The notes: a model not told the origin generated them from the sequence alone. A stretch of 64,000 bases of DNA from Portulaca oleracea (GCA_029582165.1 CM055868.1:14304001-14368000); one strand, 5' to 3'. Counted from the stretch's first letter, positions 1 through 11,437 are shown. Numbers and translations are program-made.

Positions 1-3000
1 TCCAATTTATTGTACCGATTTGTTATCGATTAATTTTATTCACTACAAACTAATTATTTCAATCTAGTATACTTACAATTATTTTATTTTAGCTTGATGA
101 TTCTAATTTTATTAATCCCTTATTGTTGTCCTAATTTAATTAGTATGGGTTATATATTAGTGTTAAAAGGGGGTAGGGGTTCATTTTACACCTTCTAATT
201 TTCAAACACCCCACACTCCTCCTCACCCTCTTCCCTCTCTTCCCCTCTGCCGAGCCAAACCCCCCTCCCCCTGCTGGTGTTTTCCGACGACCGGCGCCGC
301 TTCCAACGCCGTCCAAGGGTGGCCACCGGCCACTCCTTCCTCTCTCTTGTGTTTTCATCAATTTTCTTCCTCAAAGATAATCTCTCAAACCCCCAATTGA
401 AATCCAATTAAACCCTAATCTGAAATTCATGTTCTCTTTATGTTATTTTTGCAATTTCTATCTCTTTTATACTCCTTTAGCATGAATTCAAAGTTGTGGT
501 TGTATTTGCTAAATTAGGGTTTGAGTTTGGGTTGAATGCATGTAAGTTTTGGGTTGTTCTTGAGGTGTTTTGGTTGAAATTATGTTGGATGATGATTTTC
601 TCTTTATGTATGTGAGTTTAGTGAAGAAATAGTGAGTTTAGGGGCTGATTATAAGTATTGATTATGTTAAGTGTTTTTATGCTCTAGTGTTATTAATTGG
701 AGAGTTTTCATGAAGAAGGTGCTAGTTAAAATGTTGTTTCAAATAGCATGTTGTAATCTATGGTTGCATGTGAAGTTTATGGCTGCACTTGAGTAATTTG
801 TGAGTGTTTATTTCTGGAAATATGATGAAAGTTAGCTAATTAGAGGTTTGGTTGTGAATTGGTATGATTTTAGAAGCTAAAACAAACATTAGAAGTGGGA
901 TTAAGGGCATTAAAGTTCTGTTTGGGAATCTGATTTTTACAGAGAATTAAGAGAATGATTTTAGCCCAGATTTATACTCCATATGATAGTCCAAGGTGTT
1001 AGCTAACGATAGGCTTTGGAATTTCAAGTTTCCGACATGCGTAGGCCGAGATATGGCCAAAACCGTGACGACACGAAATTAATTACGTTTTCTGAGTTAG
1101 TGACTTGAGAGCGGATTTTCGTCCACTTGGAGACCTTATTAATTTCTGGGGTAAACATGAAAGTTTTAAGTCACATTGCAAGCTTTCCGGAAAGGTATGG
1201 TTTGTAGACATCCGATGTCGGGAGTGAGAGTTATAAGGTCGCGAATAAGGGCTGTCCATAGAGGTTCTGCCCAGAAAATTTAGTAATAAATTGAGACTTT
1301 GTGATCCAATGTCAAGCCTTTAAGGGATTCTTTTTATTGGAGACTCTTTGGTCAATATTAGGACACCCAAGAAGTGTTTCCTAAGTTGAAAATGCTAGCT
1401 TTTAAAGGCTAAGGTTACTTATCAAAGTTATAATTTTTATGATCAAGTTTGAAGGGTTTTTTGCTTTTTGGACCCTGTATTTTGAGGGTATTTACAATGT
1501 GGACCCTCATGTTTACAAGTTTACAATTTGGACCCTATATAATGTGGACCCAAAAAATTTAGCCCAAAGTTAAGTTTGACTCCGGTAAAGACCAAAATCT
1601 TGCATAAACTGACCGATTTATCCTTATTTCATTTATTCATTTATTTTGAATTTCCTTTTGAAACTGACTAGACTGAAGACTTCAATTTCACAACCCATAC
1701 GCATATCCCACCCTTAGTGACTATTCAACTCCAAACTCCCAGAAAACCGAATAAATGAAGGGTAAATTTGGAATTACAGAAATAATTAAGGGGCAACTTT
1801 GGAAGGAAAAATCAGTCAAACTACAATAAGGGCCTCTTTTGGCCGGACCCCTCTAATTATGTCCAAATTGTTGCCGGAAACAAAGTACAGGGTCCAAATT
1901 GTAAACTTTGAAACATGGAGATCCAGATTGTAAATACCCCCAAAATACAGGGTCCAAAAAGCAAAAAACCCCAAGTTTGAAGGTTTAAATCATATAGTGA
2001 TAATCGACCTAAGGTTGGGTTGCAGATCGCATCAGTAACACAAGAGCTCTTTGAGGTCTAATGATCCTAGGATTTAGTCCTTCATCAATTCTTAAGTCCA
2101 ATGCATCATTTAAACGCTTCCAAAGCTCAACAATCTATCTCTATAAGTTTTTTCTTCGTCGCTTAGTGACATACCAAATTAAACCCAAGGCACTCCGTAA
2201 TCTTTATTCTAGCTTTTCATTTTCCTTAATTTCCATTCTCCATCAATATAATTACTTTAAGTCATTTCGCATTTTAAGCTACCTTTCGTTCTTGTTCAAG
2301 CCTCTTTATGAGTTCGTATCAAGAGATCAAACCGAAGGTTTTTAGTTTTTAAATTACAGCTTCAGCTTCTGTCCGGGCTATTTTTCAGGCCCTTACCTTC
2401 ATTTTTAGACCTCGGTCATGTTGACAAAGTTGTAGACCATGATTTTCCCTATTCTGAGAAGTACTCGTTTGCTTCATTCCGAATTTTCTAGCCCGAGTTA
2501 TGCTAAAAACTTTATTTCTTAAAAACCTGAAATTTTTCTCTCTAAGTTATTTCATTCTTAGTTCTTATTTTAATTAACATTTGAAACTCACCAAGAACTT
2601 TATTCAGTTCTCCATTTTATACTTTTCTTATCTTAGTTCCCAAGCCGCCCAAGCCATCCCAAGGCCGAGACGCACCGCCTAACATCGCACCGATTCAAGG
2701 TACGCAAATTGTCCAACTTTTATCATTCGAGCACATTTCCATGCTTATTCATATCAATTTATGTCATGATATATGTTATACAATATTATTTTCAAAAGTG
2801 GTCCCGCCATATTAGTATAATTCTAGCTAGTCGTGTAGTGCTAGCCTTTACTCATCTATAGGGTGCTCCTTATTAGAGTGACCAGACCTGGGCAGTGTCC
2901 GACTGCATAGCAGTCACCCACCCAAACTCCAGATCGGTTTGGAGCGTGCGCGTGTTAGGTGCTTTGCACCAGATCGTAAGGGATACCACTCTATTTTTCC

Positions 3001-3567
3001 TATATATACATATGTATACCATGTCTACTTTTATTTGTTTACATCTATGTCAAATCCATTTAATGCGTGTTTAGCCCCGTCCCCGTTTTCAAAATGATTT
3101 TAAATGTCGGCACCGAAAACTGTTTCGAACGGTTTGACGTGTTGGACGTTTGTGTACTGAGTGTTTCCCCACTCACTTTTGCGCCTGTTTTAAATGTTTT
3201 GTTTTAGGAGGTTCGAGCTCCCAAGGCAAGGGTAAATCTAGTCAGAAGTAATCCGACCCAAACAAGGTAGACTCTAAGGTCTTTCGCGAGTTGGCAAGGG
3301 CATTCAGGGGGTTGAAGAAGTTGTTGAACCTTTCTATTAATATGATTATGTACCTATTTCAAGTGTTGTATAAGTTGTATTATAAGTTGGCTTTTGTTGG
3401 AGTTAAGTTTGTTTTTCCTTGTGGTTTGAAGTTTATTCGTGGTTGTGTTGCCTTGTCCCGAGTGGGGACGGCGGTAATACTCCAACCTAAGTGTACCGCT
3501 GCGCTAATCACAGGTTTGGGATCATTATTAGTGGTTTAATCTTGTGGTTAAAAGTTGGGGTGTTACA
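1..3567 (+). repeat. Left LTR of the Ty3/gypsy element (5' truncated by window)
   Basis: Base 1 corresponds to base 11752 of the right LTR and the two run in parallel to TGTTACA at 3561-3567. It is longer than the matching right-LTR part because it carries a 518-bp insertion (1454-1971). By eye the two LTRs differ at a few percent of positions, so this insertion is older than the copia element at 24561. A TATA-like run lies near 2999-3015. Open frames at 2061-2345 and 3291-3539 recur in the right LTR and are not taken as genes. Confidence 0.92.
1454..1971. mobile_element. MULE-type MITE inserted in the left LTR
   Basis: The 518-bp insert is missing from the right LTR. Its ends are inverted repeats starting GGGTTTTTTGC and continuing imperfectly for about 80 bp on each side. 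It is flanked by the direct repeat CAAGTTTGAA (1444-1453 and 1972-1981), present once in the uninterrupted right LTR near 13170. A 9-10 bp target duplication with long terminal inverted repeats fits Mutator-like elements. No coding capacity is visible, so it is non-autonomous. The empty site in the sister LTR proves it arrived after the retrotransposon integrated. Confidence 0.85.
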
Positions 3568-3571
3568 GTTG

Positions 3572-3583
3572 TGGTATCAGAGC
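3572..3583 (+). other. Primer binding site (tRNA-iMet) of the Ty3/gypsy element
   Basis: TGGTATCAGAGC, complementary to the 3' end of plant initiator methionine tRNA, begins 5 bp after the LTR end. This fixes the LTR boundary and the plus-strand orientation. Confidence 0.93.
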
Positions 3584-4266
3584 GGGTGTTATAAGTGGAA
3601 TTTGGGGTTGTAGAATTCCCTAAGATAGTGAGTATTATGCTTTAGACTTGAGAAGGAAAGTTAAGTATGTGTGAAATGTGTATCTCTTATGGCCAGTTTG
3701 GGAAAAATTTGTGATTATGTGGGATTTGTTGAAGAGCATGAAGCTCTAGGTGTTATATAGAGTATGAATTGTTTTCCTTGCAGGTATACAAGATTATGTA
3801 AATTTGGGGATAGCTCTATTTACAGGGGAAGTGCTGCCGAAATTTCCTCAGGATTTTAGAGAGCTCTTCTCAAATCTTAAGGAGAATTTAAGTGAAATTT
3901 GAGTTGAGTCTGATGGTTTATGCAAGTAAAGCTTGATAAGTATATTGGGGAATAATGAAGCATGTTAAGGTACTTTTTAAAGGTTCGTAATTGTTAATGT
4001 ATCGGTTATAATACCAGTCCCAAGTGGGATTGGTGTAGGGTGAAATGAGTATTTGAGCTTAGTATGGGAGAAATTTGTAAGGACGTCCAAAATGACGCGA
4101 TTTAAGGGGTACAAGAAATTGTTAAAAAGGAATTGAATAAGAGCTTCTTTGATTGCTTATGAGGGGTTAACTTGGTTGAGACTCGAACCTTGCCTTGTTT
4201 TTTTTTTTTTTGTTTCTTTTATTTACGTCATCAAGTTTTCTTTAATTTGTTAAGACTTTTAAGACC
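3584..4266 (+). other. Untranslated leader of the Ty3/gypsy element
   Basis: AT-rich sequence after the primer binding site with no credible ORF. A run of about 13 T lies near 4198-4212. Nothing else was recognised. Confidence 0.6.
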
Positions 4267-4551
4267 TTGCGTTTGCACTTTATGTATGATGTAGATGGAT
4301 GCCAACGGAAACCTCTCCCAAATCCTTTCGCGATGTTCATGGAACCTACTACGAATGTTCAAGCTCATCTAAAAGTCTTGCAAGATGCTTTCAAAGTTCA
4401 TTGCGCTGCAAATCCAAAATCGGAATACCATGACGATGATTGTCGAGCCCGATGCTTACTAGCCACTCTACCCCACGAGAGCCCGTGGGATGATATTAGA
4501 GACAGGTACCGCCAACTGCTCCTTCGAGGAGAACCAGGACGTCATGCGTAG
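4267..4551 (+). pseudogene. Extra ORF part 1 between PBS and gag (unknown function)
   Basis: A 94-codon frame with a mixed, protein-like composition and GC content above the leader around it. It lies between the primer binding site and gag, where most Ty3/gypsy elements have no gene. It has no gag, zinc-knuckle or pol motif. A TAG at 4549-4551 separates it from the frame at 4588-5067, which is in the same phase. In the +1 phase the stretch near 4520-4575 also reads as plausible helix-forming protein, so an indel may have broken one longer gene. I do not recognise the protein. It could be a captured host fragment or a lineage-specific extra ORF. Confidence 0.45.
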
Positions 4552-4587
4552 TGCCTTAATTACGTTGGAGCTTGGAATCAAATAGCT

Positions 4588-5067
4588 ATGGAGGCAGTTA
4601 TCACACAAACTGCGCAATCACTAGGCCTCCATGTCAGCAAGCTAGGACCCTACCTATACGAGATGCTAGCGTTGCCCGCTCCTCCTAATGCAGGAGTGAC
4701 TCCACCGCATGTGTTTTCTCCACCGGCGGATGAAGTACGGTTGCACTTTACACCTCTCATCACGGGACGCCCGATCGTTCCGAGATCGCCTACTCATGGG
4801 GAGACTACGCCCACAGCCCAAGAGGCCGGTGAGGAAGAAGATGACCCTAGCATGGATCGGGACCAGGAAGTGGAGTGCCCAGGGCCTAGGCACGCCAAGA
4901 ACCGCGACGAGGGAACATCTAATCATGTAGTGCCGGTAGCGAAGCGCTACGACTGGACCAACTTGGGGCCCAAGATTCATCGCACCAAGCATAAGAGTGT
5001 TCGCCCCTTGCGACTGCGACACGTGGAGGAAGCTAGGGAGCAGGAAGGGTCCAACTCACAAGTTTGA
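4588..5067 (+). pseudogene. Extra ORF part 2 between PBS and gag (unknown function)
   Basis: A 159-codon frame, in phase with the one ending at 4551. The first 30 residues look folded; the middle is rich in proline, glutamate and aspartate (EEEDD near residue 81), and the C-terminal third is basic, with many Arg, Lys and His. It may be the C-terminal part of the same broken gene. No transmembrane segment or known motif is visible. It ends about 570 bp before gag. Function unknown; the reading frame is the only evidence that it encodes protein. Confidence 0.45.
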
Positions 5068-5638
5068 AGAAGGCTGAATATCTCTAACTTTTGTGCAGGG
5101 ATAGCTAGGAAGCTAACCTTAGATTAAGCTAGATGACTGCATACACATTGCGGGTGACTAAATATTTTGCCTTGGGTCACCTTGTAATTAGTCAAACTAT
5201 GCTGATTTTGTGATCTCCCTTTTATTATTTTGCGAAAGGGGAGCTTTGGTTGTAACTCGGGGAAACCTTAGAACTTGTTTATTTGCTATTGCGCTGTATT
5301 ATGAATGAAGGGCGGAAAAGCCTGCCGTAGGACAATTAAAAAGGGATTTTCATTCTCACAATTGGTTGTGGATGGGTGCAGTAGTATTATATATGTTGGG
5401 TTTGCTTTTTCTTTACCGCATAGGTCGATGTGTTTTATGATATTATGGGATTGTGAGGATTTTAGTTGGGGTTTCTAAATTACATGCATGTATGTGGGTG
5501 TTATAACCTAACGAAGTAACAAGGGTCCTATAGGGAGACGCTTGGTAAAAACTTAAAACTTCTATGACTGAGTTATGAAAAGGGGGAACAGTGTTAAATT
5601 ATGTGGAATAATAATATGCTTTGTTGTTATATTGTAAC
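5068..5638 (+). other. Non-coding interval before gag
   Basis: About 570 bp of AT-rich sequence with no ORF or recognisable motif; probably leader or remnants of the upstream ORF's 3' end. Confidence 0.5.
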
Positions 5639-7149
5639 ATGTCGCAAAGTTCGGGAAATTCACCACCACTAGGAGGGTCCGAGAATGAAGCTTCGAGAAG
5701 AAACCAACTTGAGATACAAGGGCCTCAAATTAACCCAGGATTAGTTACCCATCCTGAGTCGTCTTTAGGTTCCGCTCCTCTTAATCCACCACCATATCCT
5801 GACCCCTTTGGGATTCTAGTTCAAGAATTTCTCAAGCGTATACCCATTCCCTCCGTGGGTCAGCCAGGAGAAACCCAGCTTTTTATTCGGGAAGTTATGA
5901 CCCCGTAGTGCTAGAGGAATGGATTCGAGATGTGGAGAAAATCTTTGAGGTAGTTGAGGTGCCCGAAGGAAAAAGGCTGACCATAGGGACCTATTACCTA
6001 AAAGGAGAAGCTGATATCTGGTGGAAGACCATTAAGGATGCATACCAGGGGACTGATAAGTCTTGGAACGATTTTCTAGGCGAGTTGAGAGCCTAGTTCT
6101 ACCCCGTCTGCCTTAGACGTCAGAAAGAAAAGGAGTTTCTAGAATGGAGTATGCTCAATAGGGATATCACGGTGATGCAGTACACGGCGAAGTTTAATGA
6201 GCTGGCCCGTTTTGCCCCGGACTATGTGGCCTCGGAGAGGTTGAAACTGACCCGGTACAAGGGAGGCCTAGCGCCGTACATTCGTAGCCAGTTGTCGTCC
6301 CATCACTTTCTAACCATGCAAGAAATGTATGAAAGGGCTGCTGAGGTAGAAAGGGTAAGAAAGGAGTTAAGAGCCCTGAACCCGGGAAACCAAGGGAATA
6401 CAAAGAGAAAATGGAATGATAGGGGAGTGACTAGTGTGTCTACCGTGGAGGGTAGTCAGGTCAAGCGACCAATACCTCCGACTCCCAAGAATCAAGCCGC
6501 CCCAGCTGCTGTTAGGGAACCTTGCAAGAAGTGCGGCAAAACAAACCACACTACCGCCCAATGTCGGGTGGGCACCGGCAACTGCTTGTGGTGCGGGGCA
6601 TCAGATCATAAGACTCTGGAGTGTCCAAGGAGGTCACAAAGACAGGAACCGGGTACCACACGAACAGCACCGCCAGCGAGGACCACGCCACAGCAGGGCA
6701 GTGTGGGTCAAGCATATGCCATGGGCAGGAAAGAGGCAGCAAGATCTGGTATGGTCGTAACTGGAACTGTTAATATATGTGCACAACCTTTAATTGCATT
6801 GTTTGATTCTGGTGCAACACATTCTTTTATCTCAACAAAATTTGTCTCGAAATTAAATTTGCAAAGTCTACCCTGCGCGGTGAAATATTCCATCAGTTTG
6901 CCTAACGGTCAGACCATGTTGTGCACAAATAGTTTTGTGGGTGTACCACTTATGTTGAATAAAGAAATATTTCCAGTTAATCTTATTCAGCTAGATCTAG
7001 AGGAATTCGATATTATCCTAGGAATGGACTGGTTGAGTTTCACTCAAGCGCGGATTAGATGCGGGAAAGGTATAGTTATCCTTAAGAATGCTTCGGGAAG
7101 AAAAGTTCGTTTCATTGGGGACTTAGGAGTTAAACCTGTCCCATCATAA
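5639..7149 (+). pseudogene. gag: gag-protease region of the Ty3/gypsy element (broken)
   Basis: Gag forms the virus-like particle and binds element RNA; the protease that follows cleaves the polyprotein. The start chosen is ATG 5639 (MSQSSGN). The frame stops at 5906-5908, and gag homology resumes one phase over at 5908 with the conserved WIRDVEKIF and GEADIWW blocks. An in-frame TAG lies at 6094-6096. From 6151 the frame is open to 7149. Two CCHC zinc knuckles (CKKCGKTNHTTAQC and CLWCGASDHKTLEC) lie around 6524-6625. The aspartic protease follows, with DSGATHSFIS near 6808 and IILGMDWL near 7013. One frameshift and one stop make it inactive; family assignment is firm. Confidence 0.9.
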
Positions 7150-7196
7150 CTTATGTGAAGGCTTGAAAGCTGCTAAATCACGGGTGCGAGGGTTAC

Positions 7197-8947
7197 TTGT
7201 GTTCGATAAGTGAAAGTCTGAAGAGTCCACCCAAGATAGAAGAGATCCCCGTGGTGCGCGATTTTCTGGATGTTTTTCCCGAAGAAGTTTCGGAGTTACC
7301 CCCGAGGAGGGAGATCGAGTTTGAGATTGAGCTAATTCCGGGAACTAGACCTATATCTAAGGCACCTTACAGAATGGCACCCGCAAAACTTATAGAGTTA
7401 AGGGTACAATTGGATGATTTGTTGAGTAAAGGATTCATCAGACCTAGTACATCACCCTGGGGAGCTCCAGTGTTATTTGTGAGCAAAAAGGATGGTAGCT
7501 TAAGGCTATGTATTGACTACCGGAGTTGAACAAGGTTACCATCAAGAACAAGTACCCTCTCCCGAGGATCGACGACCTATTCGATCAACTCCAAGGGGCC
7601 GGAGTGTTCTCCAAGATTGATCTAAGGTCAAGTTACCACCAACTCAGAGTTAGGGCCGAGGACATTCCCAAGACTGCTTTCAGGACAAGATACGGGCATT
7701 ATGAATTTACAGTGATGCCGTTTGGGCTTACAAATGCACCAGCAGTCTTTATGGATCTGATGAACCGAGTGTTCAAACCTTATCTGGATAAGTCTGTGGT
7801 AGTATTTATAGATGATATTCTAGTGTACTCAAAGAAACAGGAAGAGCACGAGAGTCATCTAAGGATTGTCCTTCAAACCTTAAGGGAACGACAATTGTAT
7901 GCAAAATTCTCGAAGTGCGGATTTTGGCTTAAGGAAGTGGAATTTCTAGGGCATATAGTTGCTAGTGAAGGGATCAGGGTGGACCCTAGCAAAGTTTCTG
8001 CCGTTCAGGATTGGGCAAAACCTACTACGGTTAGCGAAGTTTGAAGCTTCTTAGGTTTGGCAGGATATTATAGGAGATTCGTTCCGAATTTCTCGAAGAT
8101 AGATCTTCCGCTGACTAACCTTCTCAAAAAGTCAACCCATTTTGAATGGACCGGTAGATGTGAGGAAGTGTTTCAAGCGCTCAAGGAAAGATTAACGACC
8201 GCACCGGTGTTATCCCTTCCCGAGGAAGGAAAGGAGTATGTGGTATATAGTGATGCATCCCATCAAGGGCTGGGATGTGTGTTGATGCAGGACAATAAGG
8301 TAATAGCCTAGGCGTCACGGCAACTAAAGCCTTATGAAAAGAATTATCCAACGCATGACCTAGAACTCGCAACAGTGGTGTTTGCCCTGAAAATTTGGAG
8401 GCATTATCTTTATGGAGTTCCTACGACTATCTTTACGGACCACAAAAGTCTCAAATACATATTCACTCAAAGGGAGTTGAATTTAAGGCAACGAAGGTGG
8501 TTAGAACTCATTAAGGATTATGATCTGAATATCCAATACCATCCTGGTAAAGCAAATATTGTGGCTGACGCTTTGAGTAGAAAGACTCAGCATAGGAGGT
8601 TGACCTGCCTCGAAATCCACCCGAAATTACAGCAAGAGTTGAGTAAAGAGAGCGTTGAGCTAGTTAAGCAAGGGGAGGTGATCAAGAAATTGGTTGCGTT
8701 GTCCCTACAACCGTCCATTATTGAGGAAATTAAGACAGAACAGTTAAACGATCCCGAGCTTAAGAGGATCATGGATAATCTAGTAGTGAAGGGGATGCCG
8801 GGATTTTTGATTCAAGAGGATGGAACTTTAAGGTTTCAGAATAGGTTATGTGTACCCAACAGGGGAGATTTAAGGCTTAAGCTGTTGGAAGAAGGTAACA
8901 TTTCATCCTATTCCGTACACCCTGGAGGTAAATGTATAGAGATTTAA
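7197..8947 (+). pseudogene. pol: Reverse transcriptase-RNase H of the Ty3/gypsy element (broken)
   Basis: The enzyme copies element RNA into DNA and removes the RNA strand. Phase changes after the protease stop at 7149. The N-terminal RT part runs 7197-7529 ([28 protein letters not shown]). One base is missing near 7524 and the frame resumes at 7526. The catalytic FIDD motif ([11 protein letters not shown]) is near 7806. In-frame TGA at 8042-8044 replaces an expected CGA arginine codon, and TAG lies at 8309-8311. RNase H residues are visible: YSDASHQG, the HDLELA glutamate, FTDHKSLKY and ADALSR. The frame is lost again at about 8935, just before integrase. All catalytic motifs survive although the gene is broken four times. 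Confidence 0.92.
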
Positions 8948-9862
8948 GAGAAAACTTTTGGTGGCCAAATATGAAGAGGGACATAGCCAACTATGTGGAT
9001 AAATGCTTAACATGCCAAAGGGTCAAGGCAGAGCATCAACGACCAGCAGGTGAACTTAGACCTTTGGAAGTTCCCACATGGAAATGGGATTCGATTTCTA
9101 TGGATTTCATTATGGGATTGCCCCTCACTGTATCCAGAAGGAATGCCATCTGGGTGATTGTGGACCGCCTTACAAAGTCAGCACATTTTATCCCTATCCA
9201 TGAAGGGTGGAAGGTAGATAAGTTGGCAGATATATACATTCAAGAGGTTGTCCGGCTGCACGGAATCCCAAAAGATATAGTATCCGATCGAGACACAAGA
9301 TTTCAATCGAGATTTTGGAGCGCGCTACAGAAGGCTTTCGGTACCAAGCTCAACTTTAGTAGCTCCTACCATCCGGAGAGTGACGGTCAAACCGAAAGAG
9401 TGAACCAAATCGTAGAGGATATGCTGCGTGCGTGCGTTTTAGATTTTCAAGGGAATTGGGATAGATATCTCTCGCTCATAGAGTTTTCGTATAACAATAG
9501 CTATCAGTCCACCATTAGAATGGCTCCCTTTGAAGCTCTTTATGTCCGAAGATGTCGCACCCCATTGTGTTGGGGAGATCTAGACGAAGCACTAGTCATA
9601 GGTCCCGAGTTAATCCAAGACACCACGGATAAAATCAGAGTCATTCAGCAACACATCAAGACCGCCCAGAGTGGGCAAAAGAGCTATGCGGATAACAGGC
9701 GAAGACCGCTCGAATTTCAAGTCGGAGACCAAGTTTTTCTTAAGGTTTCTCCAACTAAAGGGGTCCGGAGATTTAACATCAGAGGGAAATTAAGCCCTCG
9801 CCATATCGGGCCATACCCCATTGTGGAAAAGATCAATCCAGTGGCATATCGGCTAGAGTTAC
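8932..9862 (+). pseudogene. int: Integrase core of the Ty3/gypsy element, cut by a solo LTR
   Basis: Integrase inserts the cDNA into the host chromosome. The HHCC zinc-binding region ends with CLTCQ near 9006. The DDE core is complete: Asp in SMDFIMGLP (about 9099), Asp in IVSDRDTRF (about 9279) and Glu in SDGQTERVNQI (about 9378). The C-terminal GDQVFLKVSP and GPYPIVEKI blocks follow. Homology stops exactly at 9862, where a solo LTR (9863-11031) begins; the open frame to 9909 runs on into that insert. The protein's C-terminal part resumes at 11032 in the phase expected from the size of the insert. Confidence 0.92.
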
Positions 9863-11031
9863 TGAACAGTATCGGGTTCAGTGTCGGGTTCGGTGCCAAG
9901 CTTTCATAGCCGGGATTGTGGTTAAAGATAAGATCGATGAAATCCCGACCCATCATCACCGGACTAAAACCGCTCACCCACTCGTTTTCAGGAATCGTTA
10001 CACCTTTACAAAAGGCGGGGTGGTGAGCATCACACTATCGTGGCCTCGGCGAGCCATCCTTGTTGGCGTAAGGAGAGGCTCGGGACTTTTCAACGACCTC
10101 GGAGGCCTCGGGATTGGATTGGGTCATCCCGGAAATGAAGGGTGTGTTGGTATCAAGTCTCGGAAGTAACCAAGTTAATAACTTGCAAGGGGGAAGGCAA
10201 TTAGAGGTTGGAAATGCGTGCGCCTTCACACTTCGGGCCATAACTCTTTCAATATAACTGCGATAGGTCTCAAACTTTGGGAGCTTATAGTACACACTGA
10301 GAGCTTTCCAACGATATCTTACGGGCCTAAAACGGAGTTTGGATGAAGAAGTTATGCGCATTTGAAGTCGGCAGGGAAAACAGCCCAGAAGCCTAGCTCG
10401 CCCGAGCAAAATGTTGGCTCGCCCGAGCCAACATTCTGTCACGGCCGCGACCCATCCAGGCCAAGGCAGTCAGAGGGCCAGCTCGCCCGAGCCACCCATC
10501 TGCTCGCCCGAGCCGCTCTTCTGGTCGGACGCGTATTTTCGTCATTTTTGCCTTGTTTTAGCCTAATTCTTAGTTTATTATAAATAGCTTGTTATCTCAT
10601 TTTTTTCCAGGCAGCTTTTGATGATTATGAACATGATTATGCATTGGTTAAGGTTTCCCTAAGTTTTCTCTCAAAATCTAGATTACTTTATCCATTGATT
10701 AATGGTGGTGTTTCTAGTCATTCCTTTATTGATCATTTGGTGGATTCTTCCTTTATGATGGTCATGGTGGGGTGTTAGGCTTTGGTGGTGGAATCTCCTT
10801 TATCCAAGGTCATATCCAATCCCTTTGGTGTTCAAGGTTAATGGTATCGGTTTATTTTGGTTATTATTCTTGTTATTATTCAAGTTCAAGGCTATTGTTG
10901 AGAAGTTCAAGCATGGGTGATTGAGATGTTCATCTTTCTCCCCTTATTCTATTGCTTATGGATTTGTCTCATCTCTTCTACAACAACAACTCAAGCAAAG
11001 TCTTCAATATCTCCCACCGCGCCACGCTCCA
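9863..11031. mobile_element. Solo LTR of a different retrotransposon nested in the gypsy integrase
   Basis: The 1169-bp insert begins TG, ends CA and is flanked by the 5-bp duplication GTTAC (9858-9862 and 11032-11036). Dropping the insert and one GTTAC brings the integrase and chromodomain frames back into phase (1174 bp is 1 modulo 3, matching the observed phase change). A TATA-like box, TATAAATA, lies near 10580. No internal region, primer site or second copy is present, which fits LTR-LTR recombination. GC-rich palindromes cluster at 10396-10513. The parent family was not identified, and its orientation is uncertain (the TATA box suggests plus). Confidence 0.82.
10396..10513. repeat. Cluster of four palindromic GCTCGCCCGAGC motifs
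   Basis: The 12-mer GCTCGCCCGAGC occurs at 10396-10407, 10417-10428, 10481-10492 and 10502-10513 inside the solo LTR. Each can pair as a 5-bp stem with a CC loop. The second lies in a larger hairpin with 12-bp arms at 10410-10435. The spacing suggests two pairs of motifs. Confidence 0.85.
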
Positions 11032-11437
11032 GTTACCCTCAAGCTTAGGGAAGACTCATGACGTTTTTCACGTTTCCCAACTCCGGAAATACGTGCGGGA
11101 CCCGACGCATATTCTTGATGAAGAACCCCCGCTATTAGCTGAAGATCTAACTTTCAAGCAGCAGCCGATTCAGATTTTAGATCAAAGAACTAAACGACTA
11201 CGTTCAAAGGAGGTTCCCTTAGTCAAGCTGCTATGGGAAAATCAAGACACCTCAGAAGCCACATGGGAAACCGAGGAAAGCATGAAGAAACAATACCCTC
11301 ATCTCTTTGGAGGTAAATCAACCTCAATCGCTACCAACAGCAAGTTTCGGGGACGAAACTTTCTTTTAGGGGGGGAGGGTGTAACAACCCGCCCTAAAAC
11401 TGTATTAATTAATGTTCTAATTGTCGTAATTAGCTAA
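11032..11437 (+). pseudogene. Integrase C-terminus with chromodomain-like tail of the Ty3/gypsy element
   Basis: This is the severed C-terminal end of the integrase polyprotein. DVFHVSQLRKYV near 11060 is the conserved Ty3/gypsy block that follows the GPYPI region. LVKLLWENQDTSEATWE with a following YPHLF motif near 11220-11300 matches the chromodomain-like tail of chromoviruses, which is thought to direct integration to heterochromatin. The open frame crosses the PPT and the LTR boundary at 11380, so its final codons are LTR sequence. The upstream codons from 10952 belong to the nested solo LTR, so the start at 10952 is an artefact. Confidence 0.85.
11368..11379 (+). other. Polypurine tract of the Ty3/gypsy element
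   Basis: AGGGGGGGAGGG lies directly before the right LTR (TGTAACA at 11380). It is the plus-strand primer site and confirms the element's orientation. Confidence 0.88.

Noticed and set aside
2061..2345. 94-codon frame in the left LTR, repeated at 13260-13544
   Set aside because: Its repetition reflects the two LTRs; there is no protein motif, and LTRs are not expected to encode this.
3291..3539. 82-codon frame at the LTR end, repeated at 14475-14723
   Set aside because: Same explanation: LTR duplication, T-rich sequence, no motif.
10952..11031. Start of the chromodomain frame at 10952
   Set aside because: These codons belong to the inserted solo LTR; the real protein homology starts at 11032.
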